Source of the DNA: Bradyrhizobium algeriense
GTDB taxonomy: Bacteria; Pseudomonadota; Alphaproteobacteria; Rhizobiales; Xanthobacteraceae
Direction: 5' to 3'
Assembly: GCF_003062295.1 (NCBI RefSeq)
Contig: NZ_PYCN01000020.1
Location: 78,861 to 142,860 of the forward strand
Length of the DNA stretch: 64,000 bases
Part shown: in pieces, positions 36,301 to 44,111 of the stretch
Numbering within the stretch: the stretch's first letter is position 1
How the letters are laid out: each line of letters begins with the position of its first letter
Notes under the pieces: generated by a model
Told to the model about the DNA's origin: nothing
What the model saw: the letters and a program-made list of their open reading frames with translations, nothing else
Databases searched by the model: none
Program-made: the position numbers and the translations under genes

Positions 36301-36362
36301 GCACGATCGTCAGGCGCGTAGGGCGCGCTGAAGGGCGGAGGGGGCGACTGAGGAATCAGCAT
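33351..36362 (-). CDS. putA: Bifunctional proline dehydrogenase / P5C dehydrogenase
   Basis: A 1003-residue PutA that oxidises proline to glutamate in two steps. The FAD proline dehydrogenase barrel lies at about 170-480 (ISVKLSALHPRF; MVRLVKGAYWDTEIKRAQ; YPVFTRKAMTDLNYVACA). The NAD-linked aldehyde dehydrogenase domain follows at about 530-970, with SPWNFPLAIFLGQ, LIAETGGINAMIVD and SAGQRCSALR, which holds the catalytic cysteine. It has no N-terminal ribbon-helix-helix domain, so unlike E. coli PutA it cannot repress its own gene. A flanking Lrp-type activator, common in relatives, is not present here. Confidence 0.96.
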   Translation of the reverse strand: MLIPQSPPPPFSAPYAPDDRAMAARLLGAVRLDAAQEKRIDRMARRLIEAIRANDDPLGGVEDMLREFALSTKEGLALMVLAEALLRVPDARTADQFIEDKLAQGDFIHHETRSSAFLVNASAWALGMSARVIQPGETPQGTIGRLTKRLGAPAVRAATRQAMRLMGNHFVLGETIEAALSRAQPHPSRHQRYSFDMLGEGARTADDAARYFNSYSSAIEAIGRTAGERPLPDRPGISVKLSALHPRFEAVSRARVMSELVPRLIDLARQAKSYDLNFTVDAEEADRLELSLDVIAAAVSDSSLTGWDGFGLAIQAYQKRASDVIAYVDGLARSLDRKMMVRLVKGAYWDTEIKRAQERGLDGYPVFTRKAMTDLNYVACAQQLLALRPRIFPQFATHNALTVATILELATDQSGFEFQRLHGMGEALYAKLGEDRPDITHRTYAPVGSHRDLLAYLVRRLLENGANSSFVALAADEAMPVSQLLRRPADIIGSADNASHPNIPLPRDLYGPARKNSRGIEFGERAALEQLVSAIATEPTPAAGSMADATEAEANAAIAAARDGFKHWTRTPAEMRAAALEQAANLLERRAAHFVALLQREGGKTLDDSISEVREAVDFCRYYAAQGRELFGEGKAMPGPTGESNVLRLRGRGVFVAISPWNFPLAIFLGQVAAALVAGNAVVAKPAEQTPLIAAEAVKLLHEAGVPASALHLVAGAGRIGGALVAHPDVAGVVFTGSTEVARTINRALAAKDGPIVPLIAETGGINAMIVDATALPEQVADDVVTSAFRSAGQRCSALRLLFLQDDVADRMIEMIAGAARELVIGDPSDPATHIGPVIDAEAKQRLDAHIERMKKEARVHFASNAPQGKYVAPHIFELSDAGRLTEEIFGPVLHVVRYRAERFDLVLQAVERSGYGLTLGIHSRIDDTVEDAIERLQVGNIYVNRNMIGAVVGVQPFGGHGLSGTGPKAGGPHYLARFATEQTVTVNTAAAGGNAALMSGGE

Positions 36363-36615
36363 AGGATTCTCTTGGCTCCAGCCAGTCTACCGGGGCCGCG
36401 ATTGAGAGAACAGGGCGCAAATTCTCCCAATTTTCCAAGGGGATGGCCGGATCGCCAAGGCCGGAATGGTGTGCGAGCGGATCCAACTGGCGCACGGAAA
36501 ACACAGCAGGCGGAATTTCGGCGGCGGGATCTACAGATTGCCGGCTTGCTTGTTGGCAGCGTGAAGGAGCCGCGCTAATCGTCAGGCACGCCGTCGCTTG
36601 GGAACAGCAGGGATC

Positions 36616-37275
36616 GTGATAGACGCCGGACAGCCTATACTTGGACGCCAGTCGCGCGCGGGATTCGCGGCTGTGTTTGGCATTCTCCTCGCGTCGCCGT
36701 TTTTCGCCCCCGCGGCGAAGGCCATCGAGATGAGTGCTGAGGTCGCCAACCTCTACAGCTCGGTTTCGATCTATCCGCCGTCGGCCACATCCATGACCGT
36801 CTGCTACGGCTTCGTCTGCCGGCGCCGCGAGATCCTCGATTTCACGGCCGCCGACCGCAGCGCGATCACACAAATCATGGCGGCGGGGCGCGCCTCGGCC
36901 GCGGCCGAGCGCGCCGCGGTGCAGAAGGTGGTGGTGTGGTTCGATCGCCGCATGGGGCCGATCCTCGGCACCAACAAGCGCGTGGCGAAAGCGGATTTCC
37001 GCTACTTCGACGACAAGCACAATTACGATTGCTGGGACACGACACGTAACACCACCAGCCTGTTGCTGGTGCTGCGGGAGTGGGGGCTCTTGAAGCATCA
37101 CGCGATTGGCGATCCCAAATATCGCGGCAATACGCTGGTGCTGCAGACACCGCACAACACGGCGGTGCTGGTCGATCGCGCTACCAAGATCGAGTGGGTC
37201 GTCGATCTCTGGCCGCGCGGCTATCTGCAGCCACCCGACGTGATGACGGTCCAGAAATGGGTCACAGAAGATTGA
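36616..37275 (+). CDS. Exported transglutaminase-like cysteine peptidase type protein
   Basis: A 219-residue protein with a signal peptide (hydrophobic core about 17-30, AAKA-IEM). The C-terminal half shows a Cys-His-Asp arrangement: DKHNYDCWDTTRNTT, then PHNTAVLVD and VVDLWPRG. This order is that of bacterial transglutaminase-like proteins, including the cysteine peptidase type that acts on surface proteins. Assignment is by motif spacing only. The GTG at 36616 has AGGGA upstream; a TTG at 36598 would add six residues. It is monocistronic. Confidence 0.7.
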   Translation: MIDAGQPILGRQSRAGFAAVFGILLASPFFAPAAKAIEMSAEVANLYSSVSIYPPSATSMTVCYGFVCRRREILDFTAADRSAITQIMAAGRASAAAERAAVQKVVVWFDRRMGPILGTNKRVAKADFRYFDDKHNYDCWDTTRNTTSLLLVLREWGLLKHHAIGDPKYRGNTLVLQTPHNTAVLVDRATKIEWVVDLWPRGYLQPPDVMTVQKWVTED

Positions 37276-37421
37276 GCGGCCGGTTGTCGCGCACGATTTA
37301 GCTATCGCACGTGCAGAAGCGGTGCCCGCTCCGCCGAACGCTCACAGTTTTGAGAGGTTTTTTAAGCCCTACTCCCGGATTTTGCGTCCGAGAGCGCGCC
37401 GTTGCCGATCGCGCGTTTGCG

Positions 37422-37622
37422 CTAAACCTTGAGGTTCTCGGCCGAAGTCTTGCCCCGATTGGCGATCTCTTCGTATTCGACGGTCTGCCCTTCATTGAGT
37501 GTCGAAAGACCAGCTTTCTCAACTGCCGAAATATGAACGAACACGTCCTTGCCGCCGCTTGAGGGTTGGATGAACCCATAACCCTTGGTTGGATTGAACC
37601 ACTTCACCGTACCTTTAGCCAT
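37422..37622 (-). CDS. cspA: Cold shock protein (CspA family)
   Basis: A 66-residue OB-fold RNA chaperone with both RNA-binding motifs: KGYGFIQP (RNP1) and DVFVHISAVEKAG (RNP2). It binds single-stranded RNA and melts secondary structure after cold shock or during growth transitions. Length is typical. The mRNA leader upstream contains a 60-codon open frame that ends one base before the cspA start, described separately. Confidence 0.96.
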   Translation of the reverse strand: MAKGTVKWFNPTKGYGFIQPSSGGKDVFVHISAVEKAGLSTLNEGQTVEYEEIANRGKTSAENLKV

Positions 37623-37805
37623 TCACGTCGTCTCCGCGGAATCAAAAAAAGTAAACGAGCCGCCGGTCCCCGCACTAACCGGCATGCCCGAGGCATCAGG
37701 ATACGCGGGTTGGGGCGGACTGGGTAGCGCAAACGGACCGGCCGTTTCGGCAAAAAAGTGCCCATTCGCACCCGATTTCCGCCGTTTTCCCGGTTTCGCG
37801 CTCAT
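37623..37805 (-). CDS. Doubtful 60-residue leader ORF abutting cspA
   Basis: An open frame of 60 codons whose stop TGA (37625-37623) directly precedes the cspA ATG. The product is Pro/Gly/Ser-rich with no recognised domain, and no good Shine-Dalgarno precedes its ATG. It may be just the long cspA leader being open by chance, or a translated leader that couples to cspA. I list it because of the exact stop-start junction. Confidence 0.25.
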   Translation of the reverse strand: MSAKPGKRRKSGANGHFFAETAGPFALPSPPQPAYPDASGMPVSAGTGGSFTFFDSAETT

Positions 37806-37983
37806 TTGACGCGGCCGGGAGTGGTGATTCGAAAACTGGGCAATCGGTTCGACCCGCTGCGCGCTGACGTCATTCCCCCGCTTGCGAGGAGGTGGCGGCG
37901 GGGCTCCGGCCTGGCATATCGCATACGGAGAACCCCGGCCGCGCGAGCGACCGGGGCTTCCGAACGAAACGTCTGCGGCCAGA
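37806..37983. other. Intergenic region between leader ORF and His-rich peptide gene
   Basis: Contains the hairpin listed at 37931-37958 and the presumed cspA promoter. No gene is supported. Confidence 0.5.
37931..37958 (-). terminator. Hairpin downstream of the His-rich peptide gene
   Basis: GC-rich stem with arms AACCCCGG and CCGGGGCT around a 12-base loop, placed 26 bases after the stop on the minus strand. Only two T follow, so termination is uncertain. Confidence 0.4.
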
Positions 37984-38223
37984 TCAGTAGCAGACGTTCA
38001 CCGTCCGCCAGCGGAAGCCATAGGGTGTCAGCACACGGCGGGTCACGTAGCAGCCGTCATAGCCGCCACCGACGAAGCCGATCCTGAAGCCATGGCCATG
38101 GCCGAAGTGGTGGTGGTGATGGTGATGCGGCCAGAACCCGCCCGCCGAAGCGGTGGTGGGCGCCAGCGCCATGGCGCTGAGGGAAGCGGCGGCGACAGCA
38201 GCGAGAGTCAATTTGCGAAACAC
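37984..38223 (-). CDS. Small secreted histidine-rich protein
   Basis: A 79-residue precursor. The signal peptide runs to TASA-GG (residues 1-27). The mature part starts with WPHHHHHHHFGHGHG, then GFRIGFVGGGYDGCYVTRRV and ends VNVCY with two cysteines. The His run could bind nickel, zinc or copper in the periplasm; this is inferred from composition. The GTG start at 38223 has AAGGAG upstream. It is monocistronic. Confidence 0.82.
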   Translation of the reverse strand: MFRKLTLAAVAAASLSAMALAPTTASAGGFWPHHHHHHHFGHGHGFRIGFVGGGYDGCYVTRRVLTPYGFRWRTVNVCY

Positions 38224-38424
38224 GGTCGTTCTCCTTGAATTGTGCGCGGTCGACGTTTCGTCTTGGCGCGGGTTTAAGTTTCAGTCTTACCCATCGCCAA
38301 TCTGTCGTATCCCCAAAGATGCGGGTTCGAGGACGCGGCGCCTCGTTCGCAGACAATTTTCTGAACGATTATTCAGGTGTGAAAAACATCACAGACGCTT
38401 CGAACCGCTATCAATGAAGCGGTT

Positions 38425-40158
38425 TCAGGCTGCGGCGCTTTGCTCTTCGTTAACCAGCGCCGTTAGCTTCCGCGCGTCAGTCACAGTGCGCACGATCATC
38501 GGCTCGTTGCGTCCGCGAATCTCGACGTCATGCTGCGGCAATGCATCCTCTGCGAGGCCGGCGGTTGCGCGAACTTCGTCTGAGACGACGACCTCGCATG
38601 CAAGGATCTTGGTCATGTCCTGCAACCGCGCCGCGACATTGACAGGATCGCCGAGCGCAGTGAACACCATGTGGTCGCGATAGCCGATGTCGCCGACGAT
38701 CACTTCGCCGCCATTGATGCCGATGCCGAAGCGGATCGGCTCGCGCAGATCATGTTCGAGAAATTTATTCAATTCGTCGACATTGGCGGCGATCATCGCC
38801 GCCGCACGCAACGCCTGGCGGCAGGCTTGTTGCCGGGTGGTCGACAGTCCGAACAGCGCCAGCATGCCGTCGCCGACGAACTGGTTCGGCCGGCCGCCGC
38901 TCTCAATCACAGCCTGCGACACCGCGCCGAGGAAACGGTTGACGATGAACACCGTGTCGAACGGCAGACGCTTTTCGGCGAGCTTGGTCGAGCCGCGCAT
39001 GTCCACAAACAGGCTGACGAGATAGCGCTCCTGACCGATGCGCGTTGGATTCGATTCGTGGCCGTCGGCGGACATCGTGTGCGGCAGGAAGAGCTGGAAG
39101 AACGACAGATCGGACGGCGGCCGCAACTGGCAGGCCAGGCGGATGGAAGGATCCGACGTGCCGACCCGGCCAAGCACGAACGCCTCGCGCTGCGAAGGCT
39201 TGGGCAGGTCGGCGCAATCGCCGATGATGCGGATACGGCAGGTCGAGCAGCGCGCCCGGCCGCCGCAGACGCTGGCATGGGGAACGTTGTTGCGCAGGCT
39301 CGCCTCGAGCACGCTGAGGCCCCTGGGAACGCGCACCGTCCGGCCGTTGCCGTAGGAGAGGTTGATCATGCCGCGGCGGCGCTCGTTGATGGCGCGGGCG
39401 CCGCGGGCCAGCAATGCTACGCCGATCAGGCCGAAATAGCCGAACAGGAAAAAGTCCGTGATGCGATCGAGCGCCTGCGCCTCAGCGCGGGTGCCGATCT
39501 GGCGCACCGACTGGGTCTCCGCGCGCCATTCAGCGCTGTCATTATCGATCACCATGCGCCCGCTCTGATAGAAACCCAGCATGGAGAGCGTCGGAACCAG
39601 CACCGCCGCGGCGAGCAGGAACGGCGCGGCGCGTTTGTAGAACGCCCGCACCCGCAGCCAGAAATACAGCCCGATGCAGCCATGGACCCAGGCGATGATC
39701 ATGACCGCCAGCATCATCCAGATCCGGTATGGCGCCCAGATCCAGTACAGGAACAGCACCTGCGGATAGAGCTTTTCATGTTCGTACAGCGTCTGGCCGA
39801 GCCGGACGCCGATGATATGGGCGATGATCAGCATCGGCACGCTGAGGCCGAGTGCGAGCTGCAGCGGCTCGATCGCCTTCCAGCGGAATTGGCGGCGTTC
39901 GTAGAGCGCCCAAATGCCGAGCGCGGTGTGCACCAGGCACGCGGTGTAGAACAGGATCGTGACCGGGAGGAATTGCCAGAACGCCGTGTGCAGATAAACC
40001 CCGCTCGCCAGCGCCTCCAGCGAGATGTTGCCCAGCGCATGGTTGAGAAAATGGCTGACCAGATAGGCGAACAGCACGACGCCGCTGACAAGGCGCACCT
40101 GCCGGAGGCTGATGCCGCGAACGTATGTCGTCAACTGTTCTCGGGATAGGGCGGCCAT
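38425..40158 (-). CDS. Membrane adenylate/guanylate cyclase fused to a 2Fe-2S ferredoxin domain
   Basis: A 577-residue three-part fusion. Residues about 20-250 form a polytopic membrane domain with histidines in or near helices (His36, His40, His77, His114, His159), similar to membrane cytochrome b-type anchors. Residues about 265-345 are a plant-type ferredoxin with Cys298, Cys304, Cys307 and Cys343. Residues about 375-560 are a class III cyclase with metal aspartates in LFVDMRGST (Asp386) and FVGDGMLALFG (Asp430) and LGDPVNVAARLQ. It would make cAMP (or cGMP) under redox control. The ATG at 40158 is used; a TTG at 40167 is less likely. Confidence 0.92.
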   Translation of the reverse strand: MAALSREQLTTYVRGISLRQVRLVSGVVLFAYLVSHFLNHALGNISLEALASGVYLHTAFWQFLPVTILFYTACLVHTALGIWALYERRQFRWKAIEPLQLALGLSVPMLIIAHIIGVRLGQTLYEHEKLYPQVLFLYWIWAPYRIWMMLAVMIIAWVHGCIGLYFWLRVRAFYKRAAPFLLAAAVLVPTLSMLGFYQSGRMVIDNDSAEWRAETQSVRQIGTRAEAQALDRITDFFLFGYFGLIGVALLARGARAINERRRGMINLSYGNGRTVRVPRGLSVLEASLRNNVPHASVCGGRARCSTCRIRIIGDCADLPKPSQREAFVLGRVGTSDPSIRLACQLRPPSDLSFFQLFLPHTMSADGHESNPTRIGQERYLVSLFVDMRGSTKLAEKRLPFDTVFIVNRFLGAVSQAVIESGGRPNQFVGDGMLALFGLSTTRQQACRQALRAAAMIAANVDELNKFLEHDLREPIRFGIGINGGEVIVGDIGYRDHMVFTALGDPVNVAARLQDMTKILACEVVVSDEVRATAGLAEDALPQHDVEIRGRNEPMIVRTVTDARKLTALVNEEQSAAA

Positions 40159-40220
40159 GCGATCCAAAGGGTCAATATTGGGCGATACTAATGCCTAATT
40201 CCAGCGGTGAATACCACCTA

Positions 40221-40260
40221 CCGTCGTCCCAGCGAAAGCATGCTTTCGCAGGGACGACGG
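40221..40260. repeat. Perfect 40-bp palindrome between cyclase and glycosyltransferase genes
   Basis: Outer arms CCGTCGTCCC and GGGACGACGG and an inner perfect palindrome GCGAAAGCATGCTTTCGC, with one A on each side of it, make a full-length inverted repeat. It lies between divergent promoters and is distinct from the other repeat families in the window. Confidence 0.85.
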
Positions 40261-40317
40261 AAGTGATTTTCCGCCATGGCTCGTTGACACTCCCGGCTCA
40301 GTCGAGGAGAAAGCGCC

Positions 40318-41919
40318 GTGACGATAGCCCAGCCCCATAAAAGCAAAACCAGTCCCGCCGCGTCGCCATGGTTTGCAGCGCCCTGGCTTGCCGTGGCGTT
40401 GCTGATTGCCGCGTTGACGGCGATGCGGCTGGTCTATGCCGGCGTGCTCGATCTGCGCACCGACGAGGCCTATTACTGGACCTGGTCGAAGGAGAGCGCG
40501 CTTTCCTTCCTCGATCATCCGCCCGGCATCGCCTGGCTGATCCGGTTCGGCACCGCGATCTTCGGCGATACGCGTCTCGGCGTGCGGTTCGGCGGCATCG
40601 TCGCGATGCTGCTGACGCAATTGCTGCTCGCCGACATCGTCCGGCGCGTGACGCATGATGTGCGCGCCGTGATCTTCGCGGTGCTGTTGCCGGAAGCGGC
40701 GCTGTATTACGGGCTGTTGATGGCAAAAGTCGCGCCCGACACCGCGATGATCCCCTGTGCGGTCGCGATGCTGTGGTCGCTGGTGCGGCTGCACGAGAGC
40801 GGCAATCCGCGCTGGTGGCTGGCCGCGGGACTTTTTGCTGGCCTCGCGATGCTGTCCAAGTTCACCGCGATCCTGCTGCTGCCGGCGGTCATCGCGTTCG
40901 CGCTGGTGCCGGACTGGCGGCGGCGCTGGCTGCTCAGCCCCTGGCCGTGGCTGGCGGCGCTGATTGCGGCGATTGTGTTTCTGCCGGTGCTGATCTGGAA
41001 TGCAGAGCACGATTGGGCGTCGTTCCGCTTCCAGTTCGTCCGCGCGGTCGCGACCCATCCATTGTCGCTCCGCACCGTCGGCGAATTCATCGGGCTGCAA
41101 TTCGGCCTCGTCGGCTTCGTGCTGTTGCCAGTGGTGCTGTCCGGCGTGACGCTGACCGCCTGGCGCGGCTATCGCAGCCGCGAGCCGGTCGCGATCCTGC
41201 TGTCGACCGCCGTACTGGTGCCCTTCCTCTATTTTCTCTGGAAGTCGTTGACGCTCCGCGTCGGCGACACCTGGCCGATGTTCATGTGGCCCGCCGGCTT
41301 TGCCGCGACCGCCATCAATCTCGTCATGCTGCCGCGCGAGGGTTTTTCGGACCGGATCGTGAAATCGACATTCTGGTGGGCGAGGGTGGCCGTGATCTCC
41401 GGCATCGCCTTCGTGGTCGGCGTGTTCTTCTACTACGTTGCAGCGCCGTGGAATCTGATCGGCAGGACCGATCCGGTGGGCGGCGAGGCCGGCTATGAAC
41501 AGGTCGCGGCGCGCGCGCGCGAACAGTTGCGAGCGACCGGCGCGACCTGGATCGCAACGTCGGATTATCGCACCTACGCGATGCTGCGCTGGCATTTCAA
41601 CGGACAGGTGCCCGTCATCCAGATCAACGAGCGCGGCCGGTTCCAGGGCTTTGGCGATCCTGGCATGAAGGTGATCAAGGATCATCCCGGCCTCTATGTC
41701 GCGCGCGAGCCGGACAACCGCCTGCCGCTGTGGGACTTCACGACCGCGCAACGGCAGCCGCTGGCGCGGGTCGAGCGCGTCTGGCGCAGGACGGTGATGG
41801 ATACCTACGCCCTGGAAAAATTGACGGGCTGGACGCCGGAGCTGTCGCCGCCGGTGGATTCGCCGCTGTTCCGCTGGCGCGTGCTGGCGGCAGTTGTCGG
41901 GCTCGACGCCGCTTCGTAG
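40318..41919 (+). CDS. Glycosyltransferase family 39 / ArnT-like membrane protein
   Basis: A 533-residue polytopic protein with about ten hydrophobic helices. It has the family N-terminus LRTDEAYYWTWSKESALSFL, including the DEAYYW acidic motif in the first periplasmic loop, followed by DHPPGIAWLIRFG. GT39/PMT_2 members move sugars from polyprenyl phosphate to lipid or protein acceptors on the periplasmic face. The acceptor is unknown. The GTG start has GAGGAG upstream. Its TAG stop lies inside a GTAGCCCGGATG repeat arm. Confidence 0.9.
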   Translation: MTIAQPHKSKTSPAASPWFAAPWLAVALLIAALTAMRLVYAGVLDLRTDEAYYWTWSKESALSFLDHPPGIAWLIRFGTAIFGDTRLGVRFGGIVAMLLTQLLLADIVRRVTHDVRAVIFAVLLPEAALYYGLLMAKVAPDTAMIPCAVAMLWSLVRLHESGNPRWWLAAGLFAGLAMLSKFTAILLLPAVIAFALVPDWRRRWLLSPWPWLAALIAAIVFLPVLIWNAEHDWASFRFQFVRAVATHPLSLRTVGEFIGLQFGLVGFVLLPVVLSGVTLTAWRGYRSREPVAILLSTAVLVPFLYFLWKSLTLRVGDTWPMFMWPAGFAATAINLVMLPREGFSDRIVKSTFWWARVAVISGIAFVVGVFFYYVAAPWNLIGRTDPVGGEAGYEQVAARAREQLRATGATWIATSDYRTYAMLRWHFNGQVPVIQINERGRFQGFGDPGMKVIKDHPGLYVAREPDNRLPLWDFTTAQRQPLARVERVWRRTVMDTYALEKLTGWTPELSPPVDSPLFRWRVLAAVVGLDAAS

Positions 41920-41934
41920 CCCGGATGAGATCTC

Positions 41935-42015
41935 GTAGGATGGGTGGAGCGAAGCGATACCCATCATCACGTGCACCGGTCCTTGATGGGTATCGCTTCG
42001 CTCCACCCATCCTAC
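41935..42015. repeat. Perfect 32-bp inverted repeat with 17-base loop
   Basis: Arms 41935-41966 and 41984-42015 are exact reverse complements, beginning GTAGGATGGGTGGAGCGAAG. The element starts 15 bases after the glycosyltransferase stop and could be a transcription terminator. It shares the general layout of the repeat at 47450-47543. Confidence 0.9.
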
Positions 42016-42059
42016 AACATGACTTCGCGGTCTCGCGGCGCATTGCGTCCGAGGTTTGC

Positions 42060-42415
42060 TATCAACTTCCCGCCCTCTTGTCAGAGGGCGCAGGGAAGAC
42101 CGGGTGCTTGCTGCACCCGCGGTCTCGCGTGCGATTTGCACAAACAAAAGTGCACACGAGCATACAGGGCAGCGGGAACACTCCGGCCTTCCCTGCGCAA
42201 TGGCTTTACGGCTTACTTCGTGCTCTCCCCGGTGAACGGCTCTTTTGCCACCGTCGCCCGTGAGAGGCGTGCCTCTCGCGAACTTAACGCCAGCACCGCG
42301 GCGTCCGGACCACACGACTTCGCCGTACGCTCAAGCCACACACGTCAGTCGCAGCTCTCGCGTCCATCGCATCTCACCGCGCGTTCGTGACGATGGCCAA
42401 CGCCCCTCAATCGGG
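42060..42415. repeat. Probable dispersed Bradyrhizobium-type repeat, non-coding
   Basis: This stretch contains GAAGACCGGGTGCTTGCTGC and TTTACGGCTTACTTCGTGCT, which I recall as a sequence present in many places in Bradyrhizobium genomes and often mis-annotated as small hypothetical proteins. Open frames exist on both strands without consistent family features. The identification rests on memory, not on a search. Confidence 0.4.
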
Positions 42416-42899
42416 TGAGACGGGCGGAGTTATGGAGTTGATTTGGGTGAGAACGAAAGCGGAATATTTTTGCGCCAAGGGCTGGACAGGTTTTGGGTGA
42501 TTTGCCCGTCGTGCCAGTTTGTCGCGGGCCAGCAAATGAAATTGTGCTTGCGCGCAAAGCAAATCAGTTCGCAGGCCGCCGTAACCACCACAAACCTTCG
42601 TATAGGTGCTGCATCCGTTCGTATCTGCGCCGTTAACCAACGGACAATTGAGCGCCTATGCCGCGCGCCTTATCGTCTAAGCCATCGGGTTCGGCTGCCG
42701 CAGGAAAATTTCACGACCAAAGCGATCGAGTACAGCAACAATATTTGAGCTGTCCATGGCGACGAGTCCTGCTCTTTTCTGCGAGTTGACGGTGAGTGCG
42801 GCCAGAGATGCCCGCAGGCGAATTTGGTGTGCCGCGCATCCAGACAGTAACCTGAAGTGACGTCGTTTTCCTGCTATCCAATTTTGGGGTCATTGCGGA

Positions 42900-43499
42900 A
42901 TGTCATCCTCCCTCGGCAAGATTGCGGTCCTGATCGATGGCGCCAATCTCTATGCGACCGCCAAAACGCTTGGCTTCGATATCGATTACAAGCGGCTGCT
43001 CAAGGAATTCCAGAGCAGAGGCACGTTGTTCCGTGCGATCTACTACACCGCGATCATTGAGGATCAGGAATATTCGTCGATCCGGCCCTTGATCGACTGG
43101 CTCGGTTACAATGGCTACACCGTGGTCACCAAGGCGACCAAGGAATACATCGACGCTACCGGCCGCCGCAAGGTGAGGGGCAACATGGATATCGAACTCG
43201 CAGTCGATGCCCTGGAGCTCGCAGAACACGTCGACCAGATCGTGCTGTTCTCCGGCGATGGCGATTTCCGCTCCCTGGTCGAAGCGTTGCAGCGTCGCGG
43301 GGTCCGGGTGACCGTCGTTTCGACGATTTCGTGCCAGCCGCCGTTGATTGCCGACGAATTGCGCCGCCAGGCCGACGTCTTCACCGATCTGATGGAGTTG
43401 AAATCCAAGATAGGCCGCGACCCGTCCGAGCGGCCGCCCCCGCGCGAGCTGCGTCAGCAGATGCCGGAGTTCCTGCAGCGCGACACGAATAATGCGTGA
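42900..43499 (+). CDS. NYN-domain (LabA/DUF88) PIN-like ribonuclease
   Basis: A 199-residue protein. The NYN domain begins IAVLIDGANLYATAKTLGFD with Asp13 and Asn16, followed by RGNMDIELAVDALEL (Asp96) and IVLFSGDGDFRSLVEALQRR (Asp119, Asp121). These acidic residues form the metal-binding site of PIN-like RNases. The C-terminus is short and charged. The family is thought to process RNA; LabA acts in circadian output in cyanobacteria. It is monocistronic and stands between two repeat-rich spacers. Confidence 0.92.
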   Translation: MSSSLGKIAVLIDGANLYATAKTLGFDIDYKRLLKEFQSRGTLFRAIYYTAIIEDQEYSSIRPLIDWLGYNGYTVVTKATKEYIDATGRRKVRGNMDIELAVDALELAEHVDQIVLFSGDGDFRSLVEALQRRGVRVTVVSTISCQPPLIADELRRQADVFTDLMELKSKIGRDPSERPPPRELRQQMPEFLQRDTNNA

Positions 43500-44111
43500 T
43501 CGCGGCGGTCTTGAACGCTTGCCCCGATCGCCACTTGGTCAGTCCGTAGGGTGAGCAAAGCGACTTGTCTCGCCGTAGCTCAACGAGCGAAGGCGGAAGC
43601 GTGCCCGCCATCAAGACGCGCGCTCGGCTATTGCGCCACAGCGCGCGGGTGAGTTTTGCGCCCGGCTGGCTCAAATCCGGTTAAACAAAATCTGGATGCA
43701 AAAAGCGGATGAAAGTCTGCCAGCATCTGTTGCTGGGCATTGTCAGTCCCAAGCGCGCCATCATTGGTTGTCTCACAGACGCCAGCCAATCTCAAACCTG
43801 TCATCGCGACACGGAAGGCTCGCCCGAAGTTGCCATCCGAGTAGACCCTCGGACTGGTGGTCGTAAAGCACGAGGCCGATGCGACGAAAGCCTGTTGCAT
43901 TTTCGCAAAATCGTCCTGGTTGGCGGTGTTGAACCATATCAACCCGACATTGTTATTCCCCGCAGGTGATCAAGGACGGCTCGCATCTGTGCGCGCCGAA
44001 CTACTGTTGTCGCTATTGCCCGGCCGCGCGTCATGCGCAGCCAGCCGATACATCCACAAGCCACATCGGATTCGCTGTGTGGTGAGTGTCTCGGTTCAAG
44101 GAGAAAGAAAA
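43500..44111. other. 612-bp region without a supported gene
   Basis: It carries one arm of a repeat starting GTAGGGTGAGCAAAGCGA near 43546, related to the element at 47450-47543, with no matching second arm. Open frames (for example on the minus strand 43628-43942) have no ribosome binding site and no family likeness. A ribosome binding site for the DUF1254 gene, CAAGGAG, is near 44098. Confidence 0.5.

Larger units (their letters stand above)
41920..42899. other. 980-bp gene-free region rich in repeats
   Basis: No gene is supported. It contains the 32-bp perfect inverted repeat at 41935-42015, a region at 42060-42415 that resembles a dispersed Bradyrhizobium element, and about 480 bp (42416-42899) in which I see nothing. 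Open frames here are short or antisense shadows without family features. Confidence 0.6.

Noticed and set aside
40195..42315. A 706-codon open frame on the minus strand opposite the glycosyltransferase gene
   Set aside because: Low-complexity His/Arg/Gln-rich product typical of an antisense shadow in high-GC DNA; the plus strand encodes a clear GT39-type protein with a good start.
43628..43942. 104-codon open frame on the minus strand before the DUF1254 genes
   Set aside because: No ribosome binding site and no family likeness; it overlaps a repeat arm.
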